Below are positions 15,601 to 38,700 of a stretch of DNA of 64,000 nt, in pieces. The stretch is from Micromonospora echinospora (GTDB taxonomy: Bacteria > Actinomycetota > Actinomycetes > Mycobacteriales > Micromonosporaceae). The stretch's first letter is position 1. Every line of letters starts with the position of its first letter. The stretch is taken from NCBI RefSeq assembly GCF_014203425.1, contig NZ_JACHJC010000001.1, positions 5,110,001 to 5,174,000 on the forward strand. The letters are read 5' to 3'. A program made the translations under genes and the position numbers. The notes under the pieces are model-generated. The model was given only the letters and a program-made list of their open reading frames with translations. It made no database searches and was not told the origin of the DNA.

Positions 15601-18104
15601 AAGGTTCCGACGCCGCCCGCGGCGAGGGTGGCGACGCCCGCGTGGAAACGGACGGTGTCCCGGACGTGGTCGACCCAGTAGCCCGGGTCCGTGGCCTGGG
15701 CGGCGGTGAGCGGCTCGCCGGTGCGGTCGGAGACGATCGGAAGGTTCGGCGGGTGCCACGCGACCTTCTCCGCGACGATCCGGAAGTCGGCCAGCATGGC
15801 GTCCATCCGGGCGGAGTGGAAGGCGTGGCTGACCCGCAGCCGACGGGACCGCCGGTCCTCGGCGGACAGCCGCCGCCCCGCCGCGAGCACGGCCTCCTCG
15901 TCGCCGGAGAGCACCACCGACCGGGGGCCGTTCACGGCGGCCAGGGACACCCGCTCGTCGAGCAGCGGGACCACCTCCGCCTCGGACGCCTGCACCGCCA
16001 GCATCGCCCCGCCGGGCGGCAACTGCTGCATGAGCCGGGCCCGGGCGGCCACCAGGGTCGCCGCGTCGGCCAGCGACAGCACCCCGGCGACGTGTGCCGC
16101 GGCCAGCTCGCCGACCGAGTGGCCGAGCAGGAACTGCGGGCGTAGCCCCCAGGCGGTGACCAGCCGGTATGCGGCGACCTCGTAGGCGAACAGCGCCGGC
16201 TGGGTGAACTCGGTACGGTCCAGCAGATCCGCGCCGGGCGAGTCGGCCTCGGCGAAGACCACCTCCCGCAGCGGCCGGCTCAAGTGCCGGTTCAGCTCCC
16301 CGGCCACCTCGTCGAAGGCGGCGGCGAAGACCGGGAACCGGCGGCACAGCTCAGCGCCCATGCCGAGGCGCTGGGCACCCTGCCCGGTGAAGAGGAACGC
16401 GACCTTGCCGGCCGGGCGGGCCACGCCTCGCACCACGCCGGGGGTGTCGCGCTCCTCGGCGACCGCGTGCAGGCCGGCCCGCAGCGCGTCGCGGTCCCCG
16501 CCGATCACCGCTGCCCGGTACGGCAGGGCCGCCCGGGTGGTGACCAGCGAGTACGCCACGTCGGCGGGGGTCAGGTCGGGGTGGTCGGCCAGATGCGCCA
16601 GCAGCCGCCGCGCCTGCCCGGCCAGGGCCGGTGCGGAGCGGGCCGAGACGATCCACGGTACCGGCGGGGCGGGCGTACCGGCCGGCCGGACGTCGTCGGT
16701 GTCCGTCGCGGCGGCCTGCTCGATGACGACGTGTGCGTTGGTGCCGCTGATGCCGAACGCGGAGACCGCGGCCCGGCGTGGCTGCCCGGTCTCCGGCCAT
16801 GGCTGCGGGCCGGTCAGCAGGGACACCGCCCCGGCCGACCAGTCGACGTGCGGGGTGGGCTCGTCCACGTGCAGCGTGGGCGGCAGCACCCCGTGCCGCA
16901 TCGCCAGCACCATCTTCATCACCCCGGCCACACCCGCCGCCGCCTGCGTGTGCCCGATGTTCGACTTCACCGAGCCGAGCCACAACGGCCGCTCCGCGGA
17001 CCGGCCCTGCCCATACGTCGCGATCAGCGCCTGCGCCTCGATCGGATCACCCAACGTGGTGCCCGTACCGTGCGCCTCGACGACGTCCACCTGGTCGGCA
17101 CCCAGCCCCGCGTTTGCCAGAGCCTGCCGGATCACCCGGCGCTGCGACGGGCCGTTCGGAGCGGTCAGCCCGCTGCTCGCACCGTCCTGGTTGACGGCAC
17201 TGCCGCGCAGCACGGCGAGGACCGGGTGGCCGTTGCGGCGGGCGTCGGAGAGCCGCTCGACGAGCAGCATGCCGGCCCCCTCGGACCAGCCGGTGCCGTC
17301 GGCGGCGGCGGCGAACGACTTGCACCGGCCGTCGGTGGACAGGCCCCGTTGCCGGGAGAACTCCACGAAGACGGTCGGGGTGGCCATCACCGACACCCCG
17401 CCGACCAGCGCCATCGTGCATTCGCCCAGCCGCAGCGCCTGGCAGGCGAGGTGCAGCGCGACCAGCGACGAGCTGCACGCGGTGTCCACGGTGACCGCCG
17501 GCCCCTCCAGCCCGAGAGCGTAGGAGATCCGGCCGCTCGCCACGGCTGCGGCGCTGCCGGTGCCGAGGTAGCCCTCGACGCCGCCGGTGACCCCGGTGAG
17601 CAGGGCCGCGTAGTCACCCTGGCTGCTGGTGGCCGCGTAGACACCGGTGGGCGCGCCGCGCAGCCGGGTGGGGTCGATGCCGGCCCGCTCGAACGCCTCC
17701 CAGGCGGTCTCCAGCAGCAGCCGCTGCTGCGGGTCCATGGCGAGGGCCTCGCGGGGGCTGATGCCGAAGAACGCCGGGTCGAAGTCCCCGGCGGAGTAGA
17801 GGAACCCGCCCTCACGCACGTACGACGTGCCCCGGCTGTCGGGGTCGGGGTCGGGGTCGTAGAGCGCGCCCAGGTTCCAGCCCCGGTCGTCCGGGAACGC
17901 CGACATCGCGTCGCCGCCGGCGGCCACCAGGTCCCACAGTTGCTCGGGTGACCCGACACCGCCGGGGAACCGGCAGCTCATGCCGATGATCGCTACCGGT
18001 TCGCTGAGCGCGGCGGTGAGCTGCTGGTTCTGCTGCTTGAGCTTCTGGTTGTCGAGCAGGGACGCACGCAGCGCGCCGACGACCTCGTCCAGGGAAACAT
18101 TCAT
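12624..18104 (-). CDS. Type I PKS, final module: KS-AT-KR(inactive)-ACP-TE
   Basis: This 1826-residue last enzyme of the assembly line starts with a coiled-coil docking segment ([20 protein letters not shown]). KS begins near residue 34 (active Cys210 in DTACSSSL). AT begins near 567 (Ser663 in GHSVGE; HAFH motif), which predicts malonyl-CoA. The KR region at about 1050-1360 is dead: the NADPH-binding glycine motif reads HGSAQVRTP, and the catalytic Lys, Tyr and Asn are lost. ACP has Ser1490 (GFDSL). The TE has Ser1682 (GHSGGA), Asp1709 and His1802. The product is therefore released as a beta-keto acyl chain, by macrolactonisation or hydrolysis. ATG 18104 follows GAGGAG with 7-nt spacing in a 25-nt gap; the open frame back to 18251 overlaps the previous gene and was not used. 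Confidence 0.95.
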   Translation of the reverse strand: MNVSLDEVVGALRASLLDNQKLKQQNQQLTAALSEPVAIIGMSCRFPGGVGSPEQLWDLVAAGGDAMSAFPDDRGWNLGALYDPDPDPDSRGTSYVREGGFLYSAGDFDPAFFGISPREALAMDPQQRLLLETAWEAFERAGIDPTRLRGAPTGVYAATSSQGDYAALLTGVTGGVEGYLGTGSAAAVASGRISYALGLEGPAVTVDTACSSSLVALHLACQALRLGECTMALVGGVSVMATPTVFVEFSRQRGLSTDGRCKSFAAAADGTGWSEGAGMLLVERLSDARRNGHPVLAVLRGSAVNQDGASSGLTAPNGPSQRRVIRQALANAGLGADQVDVVEAHGTGTTLGDPIEAQALIATYGQGRSAERPLWLGSVKSNIGHTQAAAGVAGVMKMVLAMRHGVLPPTLHVDEPTPHVDWSAGAVSLLTGPQPWPETGQPRRAAVSAFGISGTNAHVVIEQAAATDTDDVRPAGTPAPPVPWIVSARSAPALAGQARRLLAHLADHPDLTPADVAYSLVTTRAALPYRAAVIGGDRDALRAGLHAVAEERDTPGVVRGVARPAGKVAFLFTGQGAQRLGMGAELCRRFPVFAAAFDEVAGELNRHLSRPLREVVFAEADSPGADLLDRTEFTQPALFAYEVAAYRLVTAWGLRPQFLLGHSVGELAAAHVAGVLSLADAATLVAARARLMQQLPPGGAMLAVQASEAEVVPLLDERVSLAAVNGPRSVVLSGDEEAVLAAGRRLSAEDRRSRRLRVSHAFHSARMDAMLADFRIVAEKVAWHPPNLPIVSDRTGEPLTAAQATDPGYWVDHVRDTVRFHAGVATLAAGGVGTFVELGPDSALTVLARECLPDMEPAAFVPLARRDQPEATTLLAALAAVDLRGAGVDWAAPFGGSDAARVELPTYAFHRERFWPDPPTVDLVPPAATGEDEEFWAAVAQGRPAELAAALGLPADRQDALADVLPALASYRDRRRRGSELDGLRYRADWERVDLSPARTTPTGRCLLVAGAGTDATAVLTVLRAEGLDPTLVTVGDDLDAVVRAPLADGTWSVVVSLLAVEDPAAGAGTGALAGTAALVRALAAAGNGTPMWTVTRGAVAVDAHDAAPGVAGACLWGLGRVLALEQPRLWGGLVDLPAEPDDVALAALARVVASGGDEDQVAVRNGGVYARRLRRAPAGATDTDWRPRGAVLVHGSAQVRTPHLLRWLAERGASHLVLVGPVADADPPGPDVTVTAVGDLDGLPEVLDRLAATGSEIRTVLHVADSDGAGDPVAVLDPHDLADAVAARTAAVELLGRACAGLPVDEFVVFASTAAVWGSGGAAVAAAVGAGLAALAAGWRAAGRPATVVAWVPWADEITDAAQLRRRGVRPLPADVALSALGQALVRGDDQLAVADLDWPAFVPAFTAVRPSALLRGVPEATAGAEPEAGDAATDPARALRERLAGVPAGDRHRILLDLVRARVATVLGHASPNAVEADRDFLELGFDSLTALELRDALRQETGVELSATLLFDHPTPTALAVHLLGRLLGAAAAGDGADDAGGPAGESAGSGLLGGLFNQPKAREDPAGYAELLVKLAQFRPSFREPAQLTRPAGILRLAEGGARAQLVCCCTMSLLSGAHEYARLAAGFRGVRDVWALPNPGFGVGEELPADLDALLRVHADTVLRTVGAGPFVVAGHSGGAMVANLLAGELERQGRPPDAVVLMDTYPADSEVLGGWVPQLLDGMIDRDTAYTPMDDWRTTAWAGYLPLFLDWQPTEMAAATLLVRATEPLGEWDGEPDGWRSRWPYPHEAVDAAGDHFSMVADRGPELAGTVQRWLAARGL
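12630..13400 (-). other. Thioesterase (TE) domain of the final PKS
   Basis: This alpha/beta-hydrolase domain at the C terminus of the last PKS has nucleophile Ser1682 in AGHSGGA, Asp1709 in LMDTYPAD and His1802 in GDHFSM. A Gly/Ala/Asp-rich linker of about 50 residues separates it from the ACP. It releases the chain, usually as a macrolactone in multimodular PKSs with hydroxyl-rich chains. Ring size cannot be set because the start of the chain is not visible. Confidence 0.9.
14090..14545 (-). other. Degenerate ketoreductase core in the final PKS module
   Basis: The cofactor loop that reads TGGxGxLG in the other modules is HGSAQVRTP here. The catalytic lysine region (PKV) is replaced by a run without lysine ([13 protein letters not shown]). 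The active-site segment AVWGSGG is followed by [10 protein letters not shown], in place of QGAYAAGNAY in module E2, so Tyr and Asn are gone. The fold-level sequence around it is still recognisable. Ketoreduction in this module is not expected. Confidence 0.88.
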
Positions 18105-18129
18105 CGGGCGCTCCTCAGGGCCGGCCGGG

Positions 18130-27624
<9,495 letters not shown>

Positions 27625-27670
27625 CGGAGTGCCGCTTCCTCGAAAGAGACGGGAGAGAGCTGAAGCTGGG

Positions 27671-30600
27671 TCAGGAGATGCCGAGGTCCTTGTCCACCAT
27701 CGCGAACAGTTCGTCGTCGGTGGCGTCGTCGAGGTGCCGGCCGATGTCGGCGCCACCGCTGTCCTGGCCGAGCCGGGAGAGCATCGCCTGCAGGCGTACG
27801 GTGGCCCGCACCCGGGCCGCCTCGTCCCGGGCGACCACGTCGAGGCCCTCGGCGATCCGGTCCAGATCGTCGAGGAGCGCGTTCGGGGTGACCACGTCGT
27901 CGTGGGCGACCTCGGCGTAGAGGTACTCCGCCAGGGTCGTCGGGGTCGGGTAGTCGAAGACCAGGGTGACCGGGAGGGCCACGGCGGTGGCCGCGCCGAG
28001 CCGGTTACGCAGCTCGACGGCGGTGACGGAGTCGAAGCCCAGCTCCCGGAACGCCCGATGCTCGTCCACGGAGTCGGCGGACGGGTAGTTGAGCACGGCG
28101 GCGACCTGGCCACGGACCAGGCCGAGCAGCACGGCGAACCGCTCGGCGGCGGGCAGCCCGGCGAGCCGCTCCCGCAACGACTCCGGGCCGTCGCCAGCCT
28201 CCACGCTGCCCATCGCCTCGGCGGCGGCGAGCCGCCGGACGTCCGGCAGGTCGCTGATCAGCGGACCGGGCCGGGTGGCGGTGAACGCGACGGAGAACCG
28301 TTCCCAGGCGATGTCGGCGATGGTGAGGAACGCCTCTCCATGGTCCACGGCCTGGTGCAGCGCGGTGATCGCCGCCTCCGGGGTCATCTCGGGTACGCCG
28401 TGGCGGTGCAGCAGCTCGCCGAGCGGCCCGTCGGCCATGCCGCCGCCGGCCCACGCCCCCCAGGCGACGGAGGTGGCGGTGAGGCCGAGGCCCCGGCGGT
28501 GCTGGGCGAGCGCGTCGAGGAACGCGTTGCTCGGGGCGTAGTTGCCGACGCCGGAGCTGGCCACGCTGCCGGCGAAGGACGAGAACATGACGAACGCGGA
28601 CAGCTCGTGGTCGAGGGTCAGCTCGTGCAGGTTGTACGCGACGTCGACCTTGGCCTGCAGCACCCGTTCGATCTGCTCGGGCCGGATGTCGTTGATCATG
28701 GCGTCGTCGAGGACCGCGGAGGCGTGCACGACCGCGGTGAGCGGGTACTCGGCGGGGATCGCCTCGATCAGCTCGGCCAGGGCGTCGCGGTCGGAGGCGT
28801 CGCACTCGACCACTGTGGCCTGGGCGCCCAGCGCGGTGAGGTCGTCGACGAGTTGCTGCGCGCCGGGCGCGGCCATGCCCCGCCGGCTGACGACGACGAT
28901 GTTCTCCACACCGCTGCGGGCCAGCCAGCGGGCGGCGTGCCCACCGAGCGCGCCGGTGCCGCCGGTGACGAGCGCCGTGCCGTACGGCTGCCACGGGTTG
29001 GCGGGCTGACTGTCGCCGAGCGGGACGCGGGTGAGCCGGCGGGCGAGCAGGCCACTCGGGCGTACCGCGATCTGGTCCTCGTCCCCGGCGGTGGTGAGGG
29101 CGGCGACCAGCAGGTCGGCACAGCGGTCCTCCACGGCCTCGGGCAGGTCCACGAGGCCGCCCCAGCGCTGCGGGTGCTCCAGCGCGGCGACCCGGCCGAA
29201 GCCCCAGACCAGCGACTGCGCCGGGGCGCGCAGCAGGTCGGCCATGCCTACCGACGCGGCGCCGGAGGTGACGCTCCACATCGGCGCGCGCAGGCCGATG
29301 TCGCCGAGGGCCTGGAAGAGCGCGACGGTGGCGGCGAAGCCGCCGGGCACGGAGGGGTACAGCGGGTGGGCCAGCTCGTCGAAGGCGAGCAGCGAGACCA
29401 CGCCGGCGACGTCGGCGGTGGCGTCGCCGCCCGGTGCGGCGGCGAGCGCCTCCTGCAGCAGCTTGCCGAACTGGTCGCGGTCGACGTCGGGCGTGGAGAC
29501 GGCCACCGGCACGAGCGTCGCGCCGGCCGCCGCGATCGCCTCGACGCAGGCGTCCTGCCAGGGCTCGATGATGTCGCCGGTCGGCATGACCACGACCCAG
29601 GTGCCGTCCATGCCCCGGTTGGCGACGCCGGTCAGGGGCTTCCAGGTGTCCTGGTAGCGCCAACTGTCGATGTCGGCCTGCCGGCGCCGCTGCCGGCGCC
29701 AGGAGGTGAGCATCGGCAGGGCCGGCAGCAGCGCGTCGAGAACCTCGTGTGCCGGGGTCTCCTCGGTGGCGATGGTCTCGGCGAGGGCCGTGACGTCCCC
29801 GCTCTCGACGGCGGCCCAGAAGCCCGCGTCGCCCGGGTCGCCGCTCATGCCCGACAGCAGGGTCTCCAGGTCGGGCCCGCCGCTGCCGTCGAGCCAGAAC
29901 CGCTGGTGGTCGAAGGCGTACGTGGGCAGCGGCGCGACCTCGGTCTCGGCGAGGACGTCCGCCAGGTCGACGGGCAGGCCGACGGCGTACGCGGTGGCGA
30001 GGTTGGTCAGCAGCCGGGTCGCGTCGTCGTCGCCCCGGCGCAGGCTGCCCAGGGTGTGCCCGCTCGCGCCGGTGTCGTCGAGGATCGCGGTGACCGGCAT
30101 CGTCAGCACCGGGTGCGGGCTGATCTCGACGAACGTGGTGTGCCCGGCGGCGACCGCCGTACGGACGGCGGCGTCGAACCGCACGGTCTGCCGCAGGTTG
30201 TCGTACCAGTGCTCCGCACCCATGGTGAGCGGGTCGGCCCACTCGCCCGTGAGGGTGGAGACCAGCCGGGTGTGGCCGGCCCGCGGGGTGACGCCGGCCA
30301 GGTCCGCGCGGAGCTGCTCGGCCACCTGCTGCACGGCCTCGGAGTGCGACGCGTAGTCCACGGGGATCAGCCGGGCGCGGACGCCCTGCGCCTGGCACGC
30401 CTGCACGAGGTCGGCCACGGGCTGCGGCGGGCCGGACACCACGACGGTGGACGGCCCGTTGACGGCTGCGACACCGACGCCCGGGAACTCCCCCAGGCGC
30501 TCGGTGACCGCGTCGGCCGACAGGTCGATCGACGCCATCGTCCCGGTCCCCCGCAGCACCGTCAGCGCCCGCGACCGCAACGCCACTGCCTTCGCGGCGT

Positions 30601-32665
30601 CCTCCAGGCTCAGGATCCCGGCGACACAGGCCGCGCCGATCTCGCCCTGGGAGTGACCGATCACCGCGTCCGGGACGACGCCCGCCGCGCGCCACACGGC
30701 CGCCAGGGCGATGCCGACGGCCCACAGCACGGGCTGCACGACCTCGACCCGCTCCAGCCACGACTCGTCGTCACCGGTCAACACCGCGACGAGGTCCACG
30801 TCGAGGTACGGCGCCAGGGCCCGCTGGCACTCGGCCAGCTTCGCGTCGAACACCGGCGTACGACCGACGAGCCCGGCCGCCATCCGCGCCGACTGCGCCC
30901 CCTGACCCGGGAACACGAAGACGGGACCTGCGCCGGCGCTGGTGACCGTACCGGTGACGAGGTTCCCTGCCGGCTGGCCGGCGGCGAGGGCGTCCAGCCC
31001 GGCCAGCAGCTCGTCGGTGGTCGACCCGACGACGGCGGCACGGTGGTCGAACGTCGAGCGGGTGGTGGCCAGCGACCAGCCGACCGCCGCCGGATCGATC
31101 TCGCCGCGCCTGCGCAGGAAGTCCGCGAGCCGGGCCGCCTGCCCGCCCAGGGCGGTCCTCGACCGGGCCGACACCGGCCAGAGGGTCACGTCCGAGGCGA
31201 CCAGGCCCGGCCGGCGCGCAGGCTCGACGGCGCCGGTCCCGTCCGCCTGCCCGCCGTCGACGGTCGCCGCCTCGGCGACGCGCGGGCGGTACTCCTCCAG
31301 GATGACGTGGGCGTTGGTGCCGCTGACCCCGAAGGAGGAGACGCCGCCGCGGCGGGGGCGGTCCAGTTCCGGCCACGGCTTGGACTCGGTGAGCAGGGAG
31401 ACCGCCCCGGCCGTCCAGTCCACGTGCGGGGACGGCTCGTCGATGTGCAGGGTCTCCGGCATGACGCCGTTACGCAGCGCCATCACCATCTTGACCAGCC
31501 CGGCGACGCCGGCGGCGCTCTGGGTGTGGCCGATGTTCGACTTCACCGAGCCCAGCCACAGCGGACGGTCGGCCGGGCGGTCCTGCCCGTACGTGGCGAT
31601 GAGCGCCTGCGCCTCGATCGGGTCGCCGAGGGTGGTGCCGGTGCCGTGCGCCTCGACCATGTCGACGTCGGCGGAGCCGAGCCGGGCGTTGGCGAGGGCC
31701 TGGCGGATGACCCGCTGCTGAGAGGGGCCGTTGGGGGCGGTGAGCCCGTTGGAGGCGCCGTCCTGGTTGAGGGCGCTGCCCCGGATCACGGCGAGGACCG
31801 GGTGGCCGTTGCGTTCGGCGTCGGCCAGCCGCTCCACGACGAGCACGCCGCCGCCCTCGCCCCAGCCGGTGCCGTCCGCGCCGGCCGCGAAGGCCCGGCA
31901 CCGGCCGTCGACGGACATGCCGCGCTGCCGGGAGAAGACGACGAACACGCCGGGGGTGACCATGACGGTGACGCCACCGGCGATGGCCAGGTCGCACTCG
32001 CCGCGGCGCAGGGCGTTCACGGCGAGGTGCAGGGCCACCAGCGAGGAGGAGCAGGCGGTGTCCACGGTGACGGCCGGGCCGTTGAGGCCGAGGGTGAACG
32101 AGATCCGGCCGGACGCCACGCTCGTGGTGTTGCCGGTGCCGATGTACATGTCGACGCCCTCGGGCACGTTCGGCAGACCCATGCCGTAGTTCGAGGTGCT
32201 CAGCCCGACGAAGACACCGGTGGAGCTGCCGCGCAGCGACAGCGGGTCGATGCCGGCCCGCTCGACGGCCTCCCAGGACGTCTCCAGCAGCAGCCGCTGC
32301 TGCGGGTCCATGGCGAGGGCCTCACGCGGCGAGATCCCGAACAGGGACGGGTCGAAGTCACCGGCGCCGTCGAGGAACCCGCCGATGCGGGTGTAGCTCT
32401 TGCCCGGCTTGTTCGGGTCGGGGTCATAGAGCGCCTCCAGGTCCCAGCCCCGGTCGTCCGGGAACTCGGTGAGCGCGTCCCGGCCGTCGGCGACAAGCTC
32501 CCACAGGTCCTCCGGCGACCGCACGCCACCCGGGAAGCGGCAGCTCATCGAGACGATGGCCAGCGGCTCCTGGTCGCGGGCCTCGACGGTCTGCAGCTTG
32601 CGCTTGGTGTCGTGCAGGTCGGCTGTCACCCGCTTCAGGAAGTACCGCAGCTTGTCGTCGCTCAT
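27671..32665 (-). CDS. Type I PKS, one module: KS-AT-KR-ACP
   Basis: The protein has 1664 residues. It has an N-terminal coiled-coil docking domain ([19 protein letters not shown]), KS from about residue 33 with DTACSSSL, and AT from about 582 with GHSQGE and YASH, predicting methylmalonyl-CoA. KR begins near 1228 with an intact cofactor loop ([10 protein letters not shown]), LDD (B-type) and Tyr (GNYAPSNAF). ACP lies near 1544 ([10 protein letters not shown]) and a C-terminal docking helix ends in [15 protein letters not shown]. There is no DH between AT and KR, so the module adds a propionate unit and leaves a hydroxyl. ATG 32665 lies 36 nt after the upstream PKS stop; the next PKS starts 46 nt downstream. 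Confidence 0.95.
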   Translation of the reverse strand: MSDDKLRYFLKRVTADLHDTKRKLQTVEARDQEPLAIVSMSCRFPGGVRSPEDLWELVADGRDALTEFPDDRGWDLEALYDPDPNKPGKSYTRIGGFLDGAGDFDPSLFGISPREALAMDPQQRLLLETSWEAVERAGIDPLSLRGSSTGVFVGLSTSNYGMGLPNVPEGVDMYIGTGNTTSVASGRISFTLGLNGPAVTVDTACSSSLVALHLAVNALRRGECDLAIAGGVTVMVTPGVFVVFSRQRGMSVDGRCRAFAAGADGTGWGEGGGVLVVERLADAERNGHPVLAVIRGSALNQDGASNGLTAPNGPSQQRVIRQALANARLGSADVDMVEAHGTGTTLGDPIEAQALIATYGQDRPADRPLWLGSVKSNIGHTQSAAGVAGLVKMVMALRNGVMPETLHIDEPSPHVDWTAGAVSLLTESKPWPELDRPRRGGVSSFGVSGTNAHVILEEYRPRVAEAATVDGGQADGTGAVEPARRPGLVASDVTLWPVSARSRTALGGQAARLADFLRRRGEIDPAAVGWSLATTRSTFDHRAAVVGSTTDELLAGLDALAAGQPAGNLVTGTVTSAGAGPVFVFPGQGAQSARMAAGLVGRTPVFDAKLAECQRALAPYLDVDLVAVLTGDDESWLERVEVVQPVLWAVGIALAAVWRAAGVVPDAVIGHSQGEIGAACVAGILSLEDAAKAVALRSRALTVLRGTGTMASIDLSADAVTERLGEFPGVGVAAVNGPSTVVVSGPPQPVADLVQACQAQGVRARLIPVDYASHSEAVQQVAEQLRADLAGVTPRAGHTRLVSTLTGEWADPLTMGAEHWYDNLRQTVRFDAAVRTAVAAGHTTFVEISPHPVLTMPVTAILDDTGASGHTLGSLRRGDDDATRLLTNLATAYAVGLPVDLADVLAETEVAPLPTYAFDHQRFWLDGSGGPDLETLLSGMSGDPGDAGFWAAVESGDVTALAETIATEETPAHEVLDALLPALPMLTSWRRQRRRQADIDSWRYQDTWKPLTGVANRGMDGTWVVVMPTGDIIEPWQDACVEAIAAAGATLVPVAVSTPDVDRDQFGKLLQEALAAAPGGDATADVAGVVSLLAFDELAHPLYPSVPGGFAATVALFQALGDIGLRAPMWSVTSGAASVGMADLLRAPAQSLVWGFGRVAALEHPQRWGGLVDLPEAVEDRCADLLVAALTTAGDEDQIAVRPSGLLARRLTRVPLGDSQPANPWQPYGTALVTGGTGALGGHAARWLARSGVENIVVVSRRGMAAPGAQQLVDDLTALGAQATVVECDASDRDALAELIEAIPAEYPLTAVVHASAVLDDAMINDIRPEQIERVLQAKVDVAYNLHELTLDHELSAFVMFSSFAGSVASSGVGNYAPSNAFLDALAQHRRGLGLTATSVAWGAWAGGGMADGPLGELLHRHGVPEMTPEAAITALHQAVDHGEAFLTIADIAWERFSVAFTATRPGPLISDLPDVRRLAAAEAMGSVEAGDGPESLRERLAGLPAAERFAVLLGLVRGQVAAVLNYPSADSVDEHRAFRELGFDSVTAVELRNRLGAATAVALPVTLVFDYPTPTTLAEYLYAEVAHDDVVTPNALLDDLDRIAEGLDVVARDEAARVRATVRLQAMLSRLGQDSGGADIGRHLDDATDDELFAMVDKDLGIS

Positions 32666-32701
32666 CGGGTGGCCCCTGCCTCGATCCGAAGGTTGGTCAT
32701 C

Positions 32702-35700
32702 TCAGGAGATTCCAAACTCTTTGCTGATGAAGTCGAAGATCTCGTCGTCGCTGGCCGAGTCGAGGTCTGGCCGGTCCGGTTCGACGGCGGGCCCGGCCGC
32801 CAGGTCGGACGCCTTGGCGAGCAGGTCCTGCATCCGGGCGGTGAACCGGGCGCGGGCCGCCGGGTCGAGCGGGATGGCGGTGAGCAGGCTCTCCACCGTG
32901 TCGATGCCCTGGAAGAGCGGCTGGGTGGAGGGCGCCGCGTCGGCGGCGATCTCGCTCGTCAGCTTCTCGGCGAGCGCCGTCGGCGTCGGGTAGTCGAACA
33001 CGAGCGTCGCCGGCAGCCGCAGGCCGGACAGGCTGTTGAGCCGGTTGCGCAGGTCGACGGCGGTGAGCGAGTCGAAGCCCAGGTCGGTGAAGAGCCGGTT
33101 CGGGTCGACCGCGTCCGAGCCGGCGTGGCCGAGGACGGCGGCGATGTTCGCGCGTACCACGTCGAGCACCACCTTGAGCCGCTCCGGGGCGGCCAGTCCG
33201 GCGAGCCGCCGGCCGAGCTGCACCCCGCCGGAGCGGGCACCGGTGGCGTCCATGGAGCGTCGCAGCGGCACCCGGACCAGGGCCCGGAGCATGGGCGCGA
33301 GGGTGCCGGTCTCCGCCTGCCCGCGCAGCGTCCCGACGTCCAGGCGCATCGGCAGGACGGCTGCCGCGTCGAGCCGCCACGCGGCGTCGAAGAGATTCAG
33401 CGCCTGCTCGGTGGACAGGCCGGTGGCGCCCTGCTCGGCCATCCGCCGCACGTCGTCGTCGCCGAGGTGGCCCGTCATGCCGCTGGCCTGAGCCCACAGG
33501 CCCCAGGCGAGCGAGATGCCGGCGAGCCCGCGTGCCCGGCGGTGCGCCGCGAGGGCGTCGAGGAAGGCGTTCGACGCCGCGTAGTTGGACTGGCCGGCGC
33601 TGCCCAGCGTCGCCGCCGCCGACGAGAACAGGACGAAGGCCGCGAGGTTCGCGTCGGCCGTGAGGCGGTGCAGGTGCCAGGCGGCGTCGATCTTCGGCAC
33701 GGCGACCGCGTCCACCCGTTCGGGGGTCATCGACTCCAGCACGCCGTCGTCGAGGACGCCGGCGGCGTGCACCACGGCGGTGAGCGGGTGCGCTGCCGGC
33801 ACCCCGGCCAGCAGCGCCGACAGGGCCTCGGGGTCGGCGGCGTCGCAGGCCGCGACGGTCACCTCCGTACCGATGCCGGCGAGTTCGCCGACCAGGTCGC
33901 CGATCCCCTCGGCCGCCGCGCCGCGCCGCCCGGCCAGCAGCAGGTGCCGTACGCCGTGGCTGGTGGCGAGGTGGCGGGCCAGGATGCGGCCCAGCACGCC
34001 CGTGCCGCCGGTGATCAGCACGGTGCCGGCCGGGTCGATCCCGCCGGGCAGCGGCTCGACACCGGCCGGAACCCGGCCGAGCCGTGGGGTGCGGACCTGC
34101 CCGTCGCGCACGGCGAGCTGCGGCTCGCCGGAGGCGATGGCGGCGGCCAGCGCGGCGGCACTGTCCGGGGCGTCGTCGAGGTCGACGATCTGGCACCGAC
34201 CCGGGTGTTCGAGCTGGGCGGCGCGCAGCAGGCCCCAGACCGGGGCCTGGCGCAGGTTCACCAGCTCCTGCTCCCCCGCCGCGACCGCGTCCCGGGTGAC
34301 GAGCACCAGCCGCGAGTCGGCGAACCGGTCGTCGGCGAGCCAGGTCCGCAACGCGGCGAGCGTACGGTGCGTGGCGGCGCGCGCCTGCACGGCGAGCTCC
34401 GGGTCCGACGGGTTCCCGGCGTCGCCGACCGGGACGATCACCAGTTCGGGCGCCGGCTCACCCCCGGCGAGCAGGTCGCCGAGGGTGTCGAGCCCGACGT
34501 CGGTACGCACCCGGGCACCGGCCGCCTCGCAGGCCGCGCTGAGCACCAGGTCGTCGCCGAGCGCCACCCAGCGGATGGCCGCAGGCACGGGGCCGGTGGG
34601 CACCGGCAGCACGGGCCAGTCCACCTGGAACAGCGACTCGTGCCGGCCGGAGCGCGCCGCGCCGAGGGAGTCCCCGGAGACACGGCGCATGATCAGCGAG
34701 TCGACGTGCAGCACCGGGGCGCCGGTGGCGTCGGCCACCTGGAAGGAGACGCCGACCTCGCCGGCCGCGGCGACGCGCACGCGCAGGGCGGTGGCCCCGG
34801 CGGCGAGCAGGGAGACCCCGGTCCAGGCGAACGGCAGACGGGGCACGCCGGCGTCGGCGCCGTCGCCCATCCGGCCGAGGAAGCCGCCGATCGACATGGC
34901 CTGCAGCGCGCCGTCCAGCAGCGCCGGGTGCACGCCGAAGCGGCCGGCCTCGGCGTGGTGGCCGGCGGGCAGCTCGACCTCGGCGAAGACCTCGTCGTCG
35001 CGGATCCACGCGGCACGCAGACCCCGGAACGCCGGCCCGTACCCGAAGACGGTCGCCTCGATGCCGGAGTAGAAGTCGTCGGACTCGACACGCGTCGCGC
35101 CGGGCGGCGGCCACACCCCCAGGTCGAAGGCGGGCGCGGCGTCGGCCGGCTGCGGGCCGAGCAGGCCGGTGGCGTGGCAGGTCCAGGCGACGTCGGCGAG
35201 GATCTCGTCGGAGCCGTCCCGGTAGGGCCGGGAGTAGAGCTGGACGGTGCGCCGCCCGTCGTCGTCGCGGTCGCCGACCGTCAGCTGCACCTGGAGCGCG
35301 CCAAGTTCGGGCAGGACGAGCGGGGCGAGCAGCGTCAACTCCTCCACCGTCGGGCAGCCGGCCTGCGCACCGGCGTACGTGGCGAGTTCCACGAAGGCGG
35401 TGCCGGGCAGCAGGATGTTGTCCATCACCCGGTGCTCGCCGAGCCACGGGTGGGTACGCACCGACAGCCGGCCGGTGAAGACCATCCGCTCGCTGTCGGG
35501 GAACGTCAGCGTGGCGCTGAGCAGCGGGTGCCCGGCGTCCTGGAGACCGGCGGAGCTGACGTCCTGCGTCCGGTGCGCCGGCGGCTCGACCCAGTACCGC
35601 TGGTGGTCGAAGGCGTACGTGGGCAGTGCCACCACGTCGGTCTCGGCGAGGACGGCCGTCAGGTCGACGGGCAGGCCGATCGCGTGGGCGGTCGCGAGGT

Positions 35701-38700
35701 TCATCAGCAACCGCGTCGGATCGTCGTCACCACGACGCAAGCTGCCCAACGTATGCCCGCTCGCGCCGACGTCATCCAGGATCGCCGTCACCGGCATCGT
35801 CAACACCGGATGCGGGGAGATCTCCACGAAGATGGTGTGACCCGCCTCGACCGCCACCCGCACAGCGGCGTCGAACCGCACCGTCTGCCGCAGGTTGTCG
35901 TACCAGTAGTCCGCCGTCATCGAGGACGGGTCCACCCAGTCCCCGGTGAGGGTGGAGACGAGCCGGACGTTGCCCTGTCGCGGCGTCACGCCGGCCAGAT
36001 CGGCGCGCAACCGCTCAGCGACCTCCTGCACCGCCTCCGAATGCGACGCGTAGTCCACCGGAATCAACCGCGCCCGCACCCCGTCGGCCTGGCAGGCCGC
36101 CACCAGGTCGGCAACCGGCTGCGGCGGACCCGACACCACCACAGTCGACGGACCGTTCACCGCCGCGACGCCCACCCCGGGGAAGCCCGGCAACCGCTCC
36201 GTCACCGCGTCCGCGCGGAGGTCGACCGACGCCATCGTCCCGGTGCCCCGCAGCGCGGTCAGGGCCCGGGAGCGCAACGCCACCGCCTTCGCCGCGTCCC
36301 CCAGCGACAGGATCCCCGCCACACACGCCGCGCCGATCTCACCCTGCGAGTGACCGATCACCGCCACCGGCACCACACCCGCGTGCTGCCACACGGCGGC
36401 GAGGGCGACGCCGACGGCCCACAGCACCGGCTGCACGACCTCCACCCGCTCCAGCCACGACTCGTCCTCACCGGTCAACACCGACACCAGATCCACGTCC
36501 AGATACGGCGCCAACGCCCGCTGACACTCCGCCAACCGCGCGTCGAACACCGGCACACGACCCACCAGACCCGCCGCCATCCGCGCCGACTGCGCACCCT
36601 GACCCGGAAACACGAACACCGCGCCCGCACCATGGGACATGGCGGTGCCGGCGACGACGTTCCCAGCCGGCGACCCCGACGCCAGAGCGTCCAGCCCCGC
36701 CAGCAACTCCTCCGTGCTCGACCCGACCACTGCCGCCCGGTGGTCGAACGTCGACCGGGTCGTCGCCAGGGACCAGCCCACCGCCGCCGCATCGACCTCG
36801 TCGTGCTCGCGCACGTGCCGGGCCAGCCGGGCCGCCTGGCCGGTCAGGGCTTCCCTCGACCGCCCCGACAGCGGCCATGCCACGACGCCGGAATCCACGA
36901 GGCCGGGCCGTGTGTCCACGCGTGCGGCGTCGACCGGCTCGTCACCCTGCTCGATGATCACGTGGGCGTTCGTGCCGGAGATGCCGAACGACGACACCGC
37001 CGCCCGACGCGGCCGGTCCACCGCCGGCCACGGCCGCGACTCCGTGGCCAGCTCGACGGCGCCGGAGGTCCAGTCGATGTGCGGGGACGGCTCGTCCACG
37101 TGCAGCGTCGCCGGGACGAGGCCGTGCCGGATGGCCTGCACCATCTTGATCACACCGGCCACCCCGGCGGCGGCCTGGGCGTGGCCGATGTTCGACTTGA
37201 TCGAGCCGAGCAGCAGCGGCCGGTCGGCGGGCCGCTCCCGCCCGTACGTGGCCAGCAGGGCCTGCGCCTCGATCGGGTCACCGAGCGTCGTGCCCGTGCC
37301 GTGCGCCTCGACCACGTCCACGTCGGCCGCGGAGAGCCGCGCCGACGCCAGCGCCTGCCGGATCACCCGCTGCTGCGACGGGCCGTTCGGGGCGGTCAGC
37401 CCGTTCGAGGCGCCGTCCTGGTTGATCGCCGAGCCGCGCACCACCGCGTACACGGTGCGGCCCTGCCGGCGCGCGTCGGAGAGTCGCTGCACGAGCAGCA
37501 TGCCCACGCCCTCGGACCAGCCGGTGCCGTCGGCGGACGCGGCGAACGACTTGCACCGGCCGTCGGCAGCCAGGCCGCGCTGCCGGGAGAACTCGACGAA
37601 GGCGGTCGGGGTGGCCATCACCATCACGCCACCGGCGAGGGCCATGTCGCACTCGCCGCGCCGCAGCGCCTGACCGGCCCAGTGCAGGGCCACCAGCGAC
37701 GAGGAGCAGGCCGTGTCCAGCGACACCGCCGGCCCCTCCAGCCCGAACGTGTACGCCACCCGGCCGGAGATGACGCTGCTGGTCATCCCGGTCAGCATGT
37801 AGCCCTCGGCGGCCTCCGGCGAGTACGCGAGCAGCGAGCCGTAGTCCTGGCCGCTGGTGCCGACGAAGACGCCGGTGCTGCTGCCCCGTACGTCGGCCGG
37901 GTCGATGCCGGCGGACTCGAACGACTCCCAGGTGGTTTCCAGCAGCAGCCGCTGCTGCGGGTCCATGGCCAGGGCCTCGCGGGGCGAGATGCCGAAGAAG
38001 CCGGGGTCGAACCGGTCGACGCCGCTGAGGAAGCCGCCGCCACGGGCGTAGAAGGTGCCGGGGGCGTCGGGGTCGGGGCTGTAGAGGCTGTCGAGGTCCC
38101 AGCCACGGTCGGTCGGCAGGTCGCTGATCGCGTCGACGCCGTCGACCACCAGCCGCCACAGGTCGTCGGGCGACCACACGCCGCCGGGCAGCCGGCAGGC
38201 CATGCCGATGATCGCGAGGGGCTCGTCGTCGCCGACCGGCACGGTGGTCGTCGCGGGTCGCACGGGGACCGGGGTGCCGGCGATCTCCGTACCCAGGAAG
38301 CCCGCCAGGTCGTGCGGGGTCGGGTAGTCGAAGACGAGGGTGGCCGGCAGCCGCATCCCGAAGGCGTTGTTGAGCCGGTTGCGCATCTCGACGGCGGTCA
38401 GCGAGTCGAAGCCGAACTCGCTGAACGCCCGGCGCGGCTCGATGGCCGCCGGGTCGGGGTAGCCGAGCACGGCGGCGGCCTGCCCGCGGACGATCTCGAC
38501 CAGCGCGGCGGCCCGCTCGGCGTCGCCCAGCCCGGCGAGCTGCTGCACCAGTGACGCGCCGGTGGTGGCCGCGGCGGCGCGCGCGGGCGTGCGGATCAGC
38601 GCCCGGTACAGCGGCGGGATGCTCCCGCCGGCGAACTGCACCTTCATCGCGGCGAGGTCCAGCCGGGCCGGGACGAGCGCGGCGTCGGTGGTGCGGCAGG

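Noticed and set aside
27625..28113. Upstream extension of the two-module PKS E reading frame
   Set aside because: It overlaps the end of PKS D in another frame, is Pro/Ser/Thr/Arg-rich, and a docking-domain start with a ribosome-binding site is at 27624.
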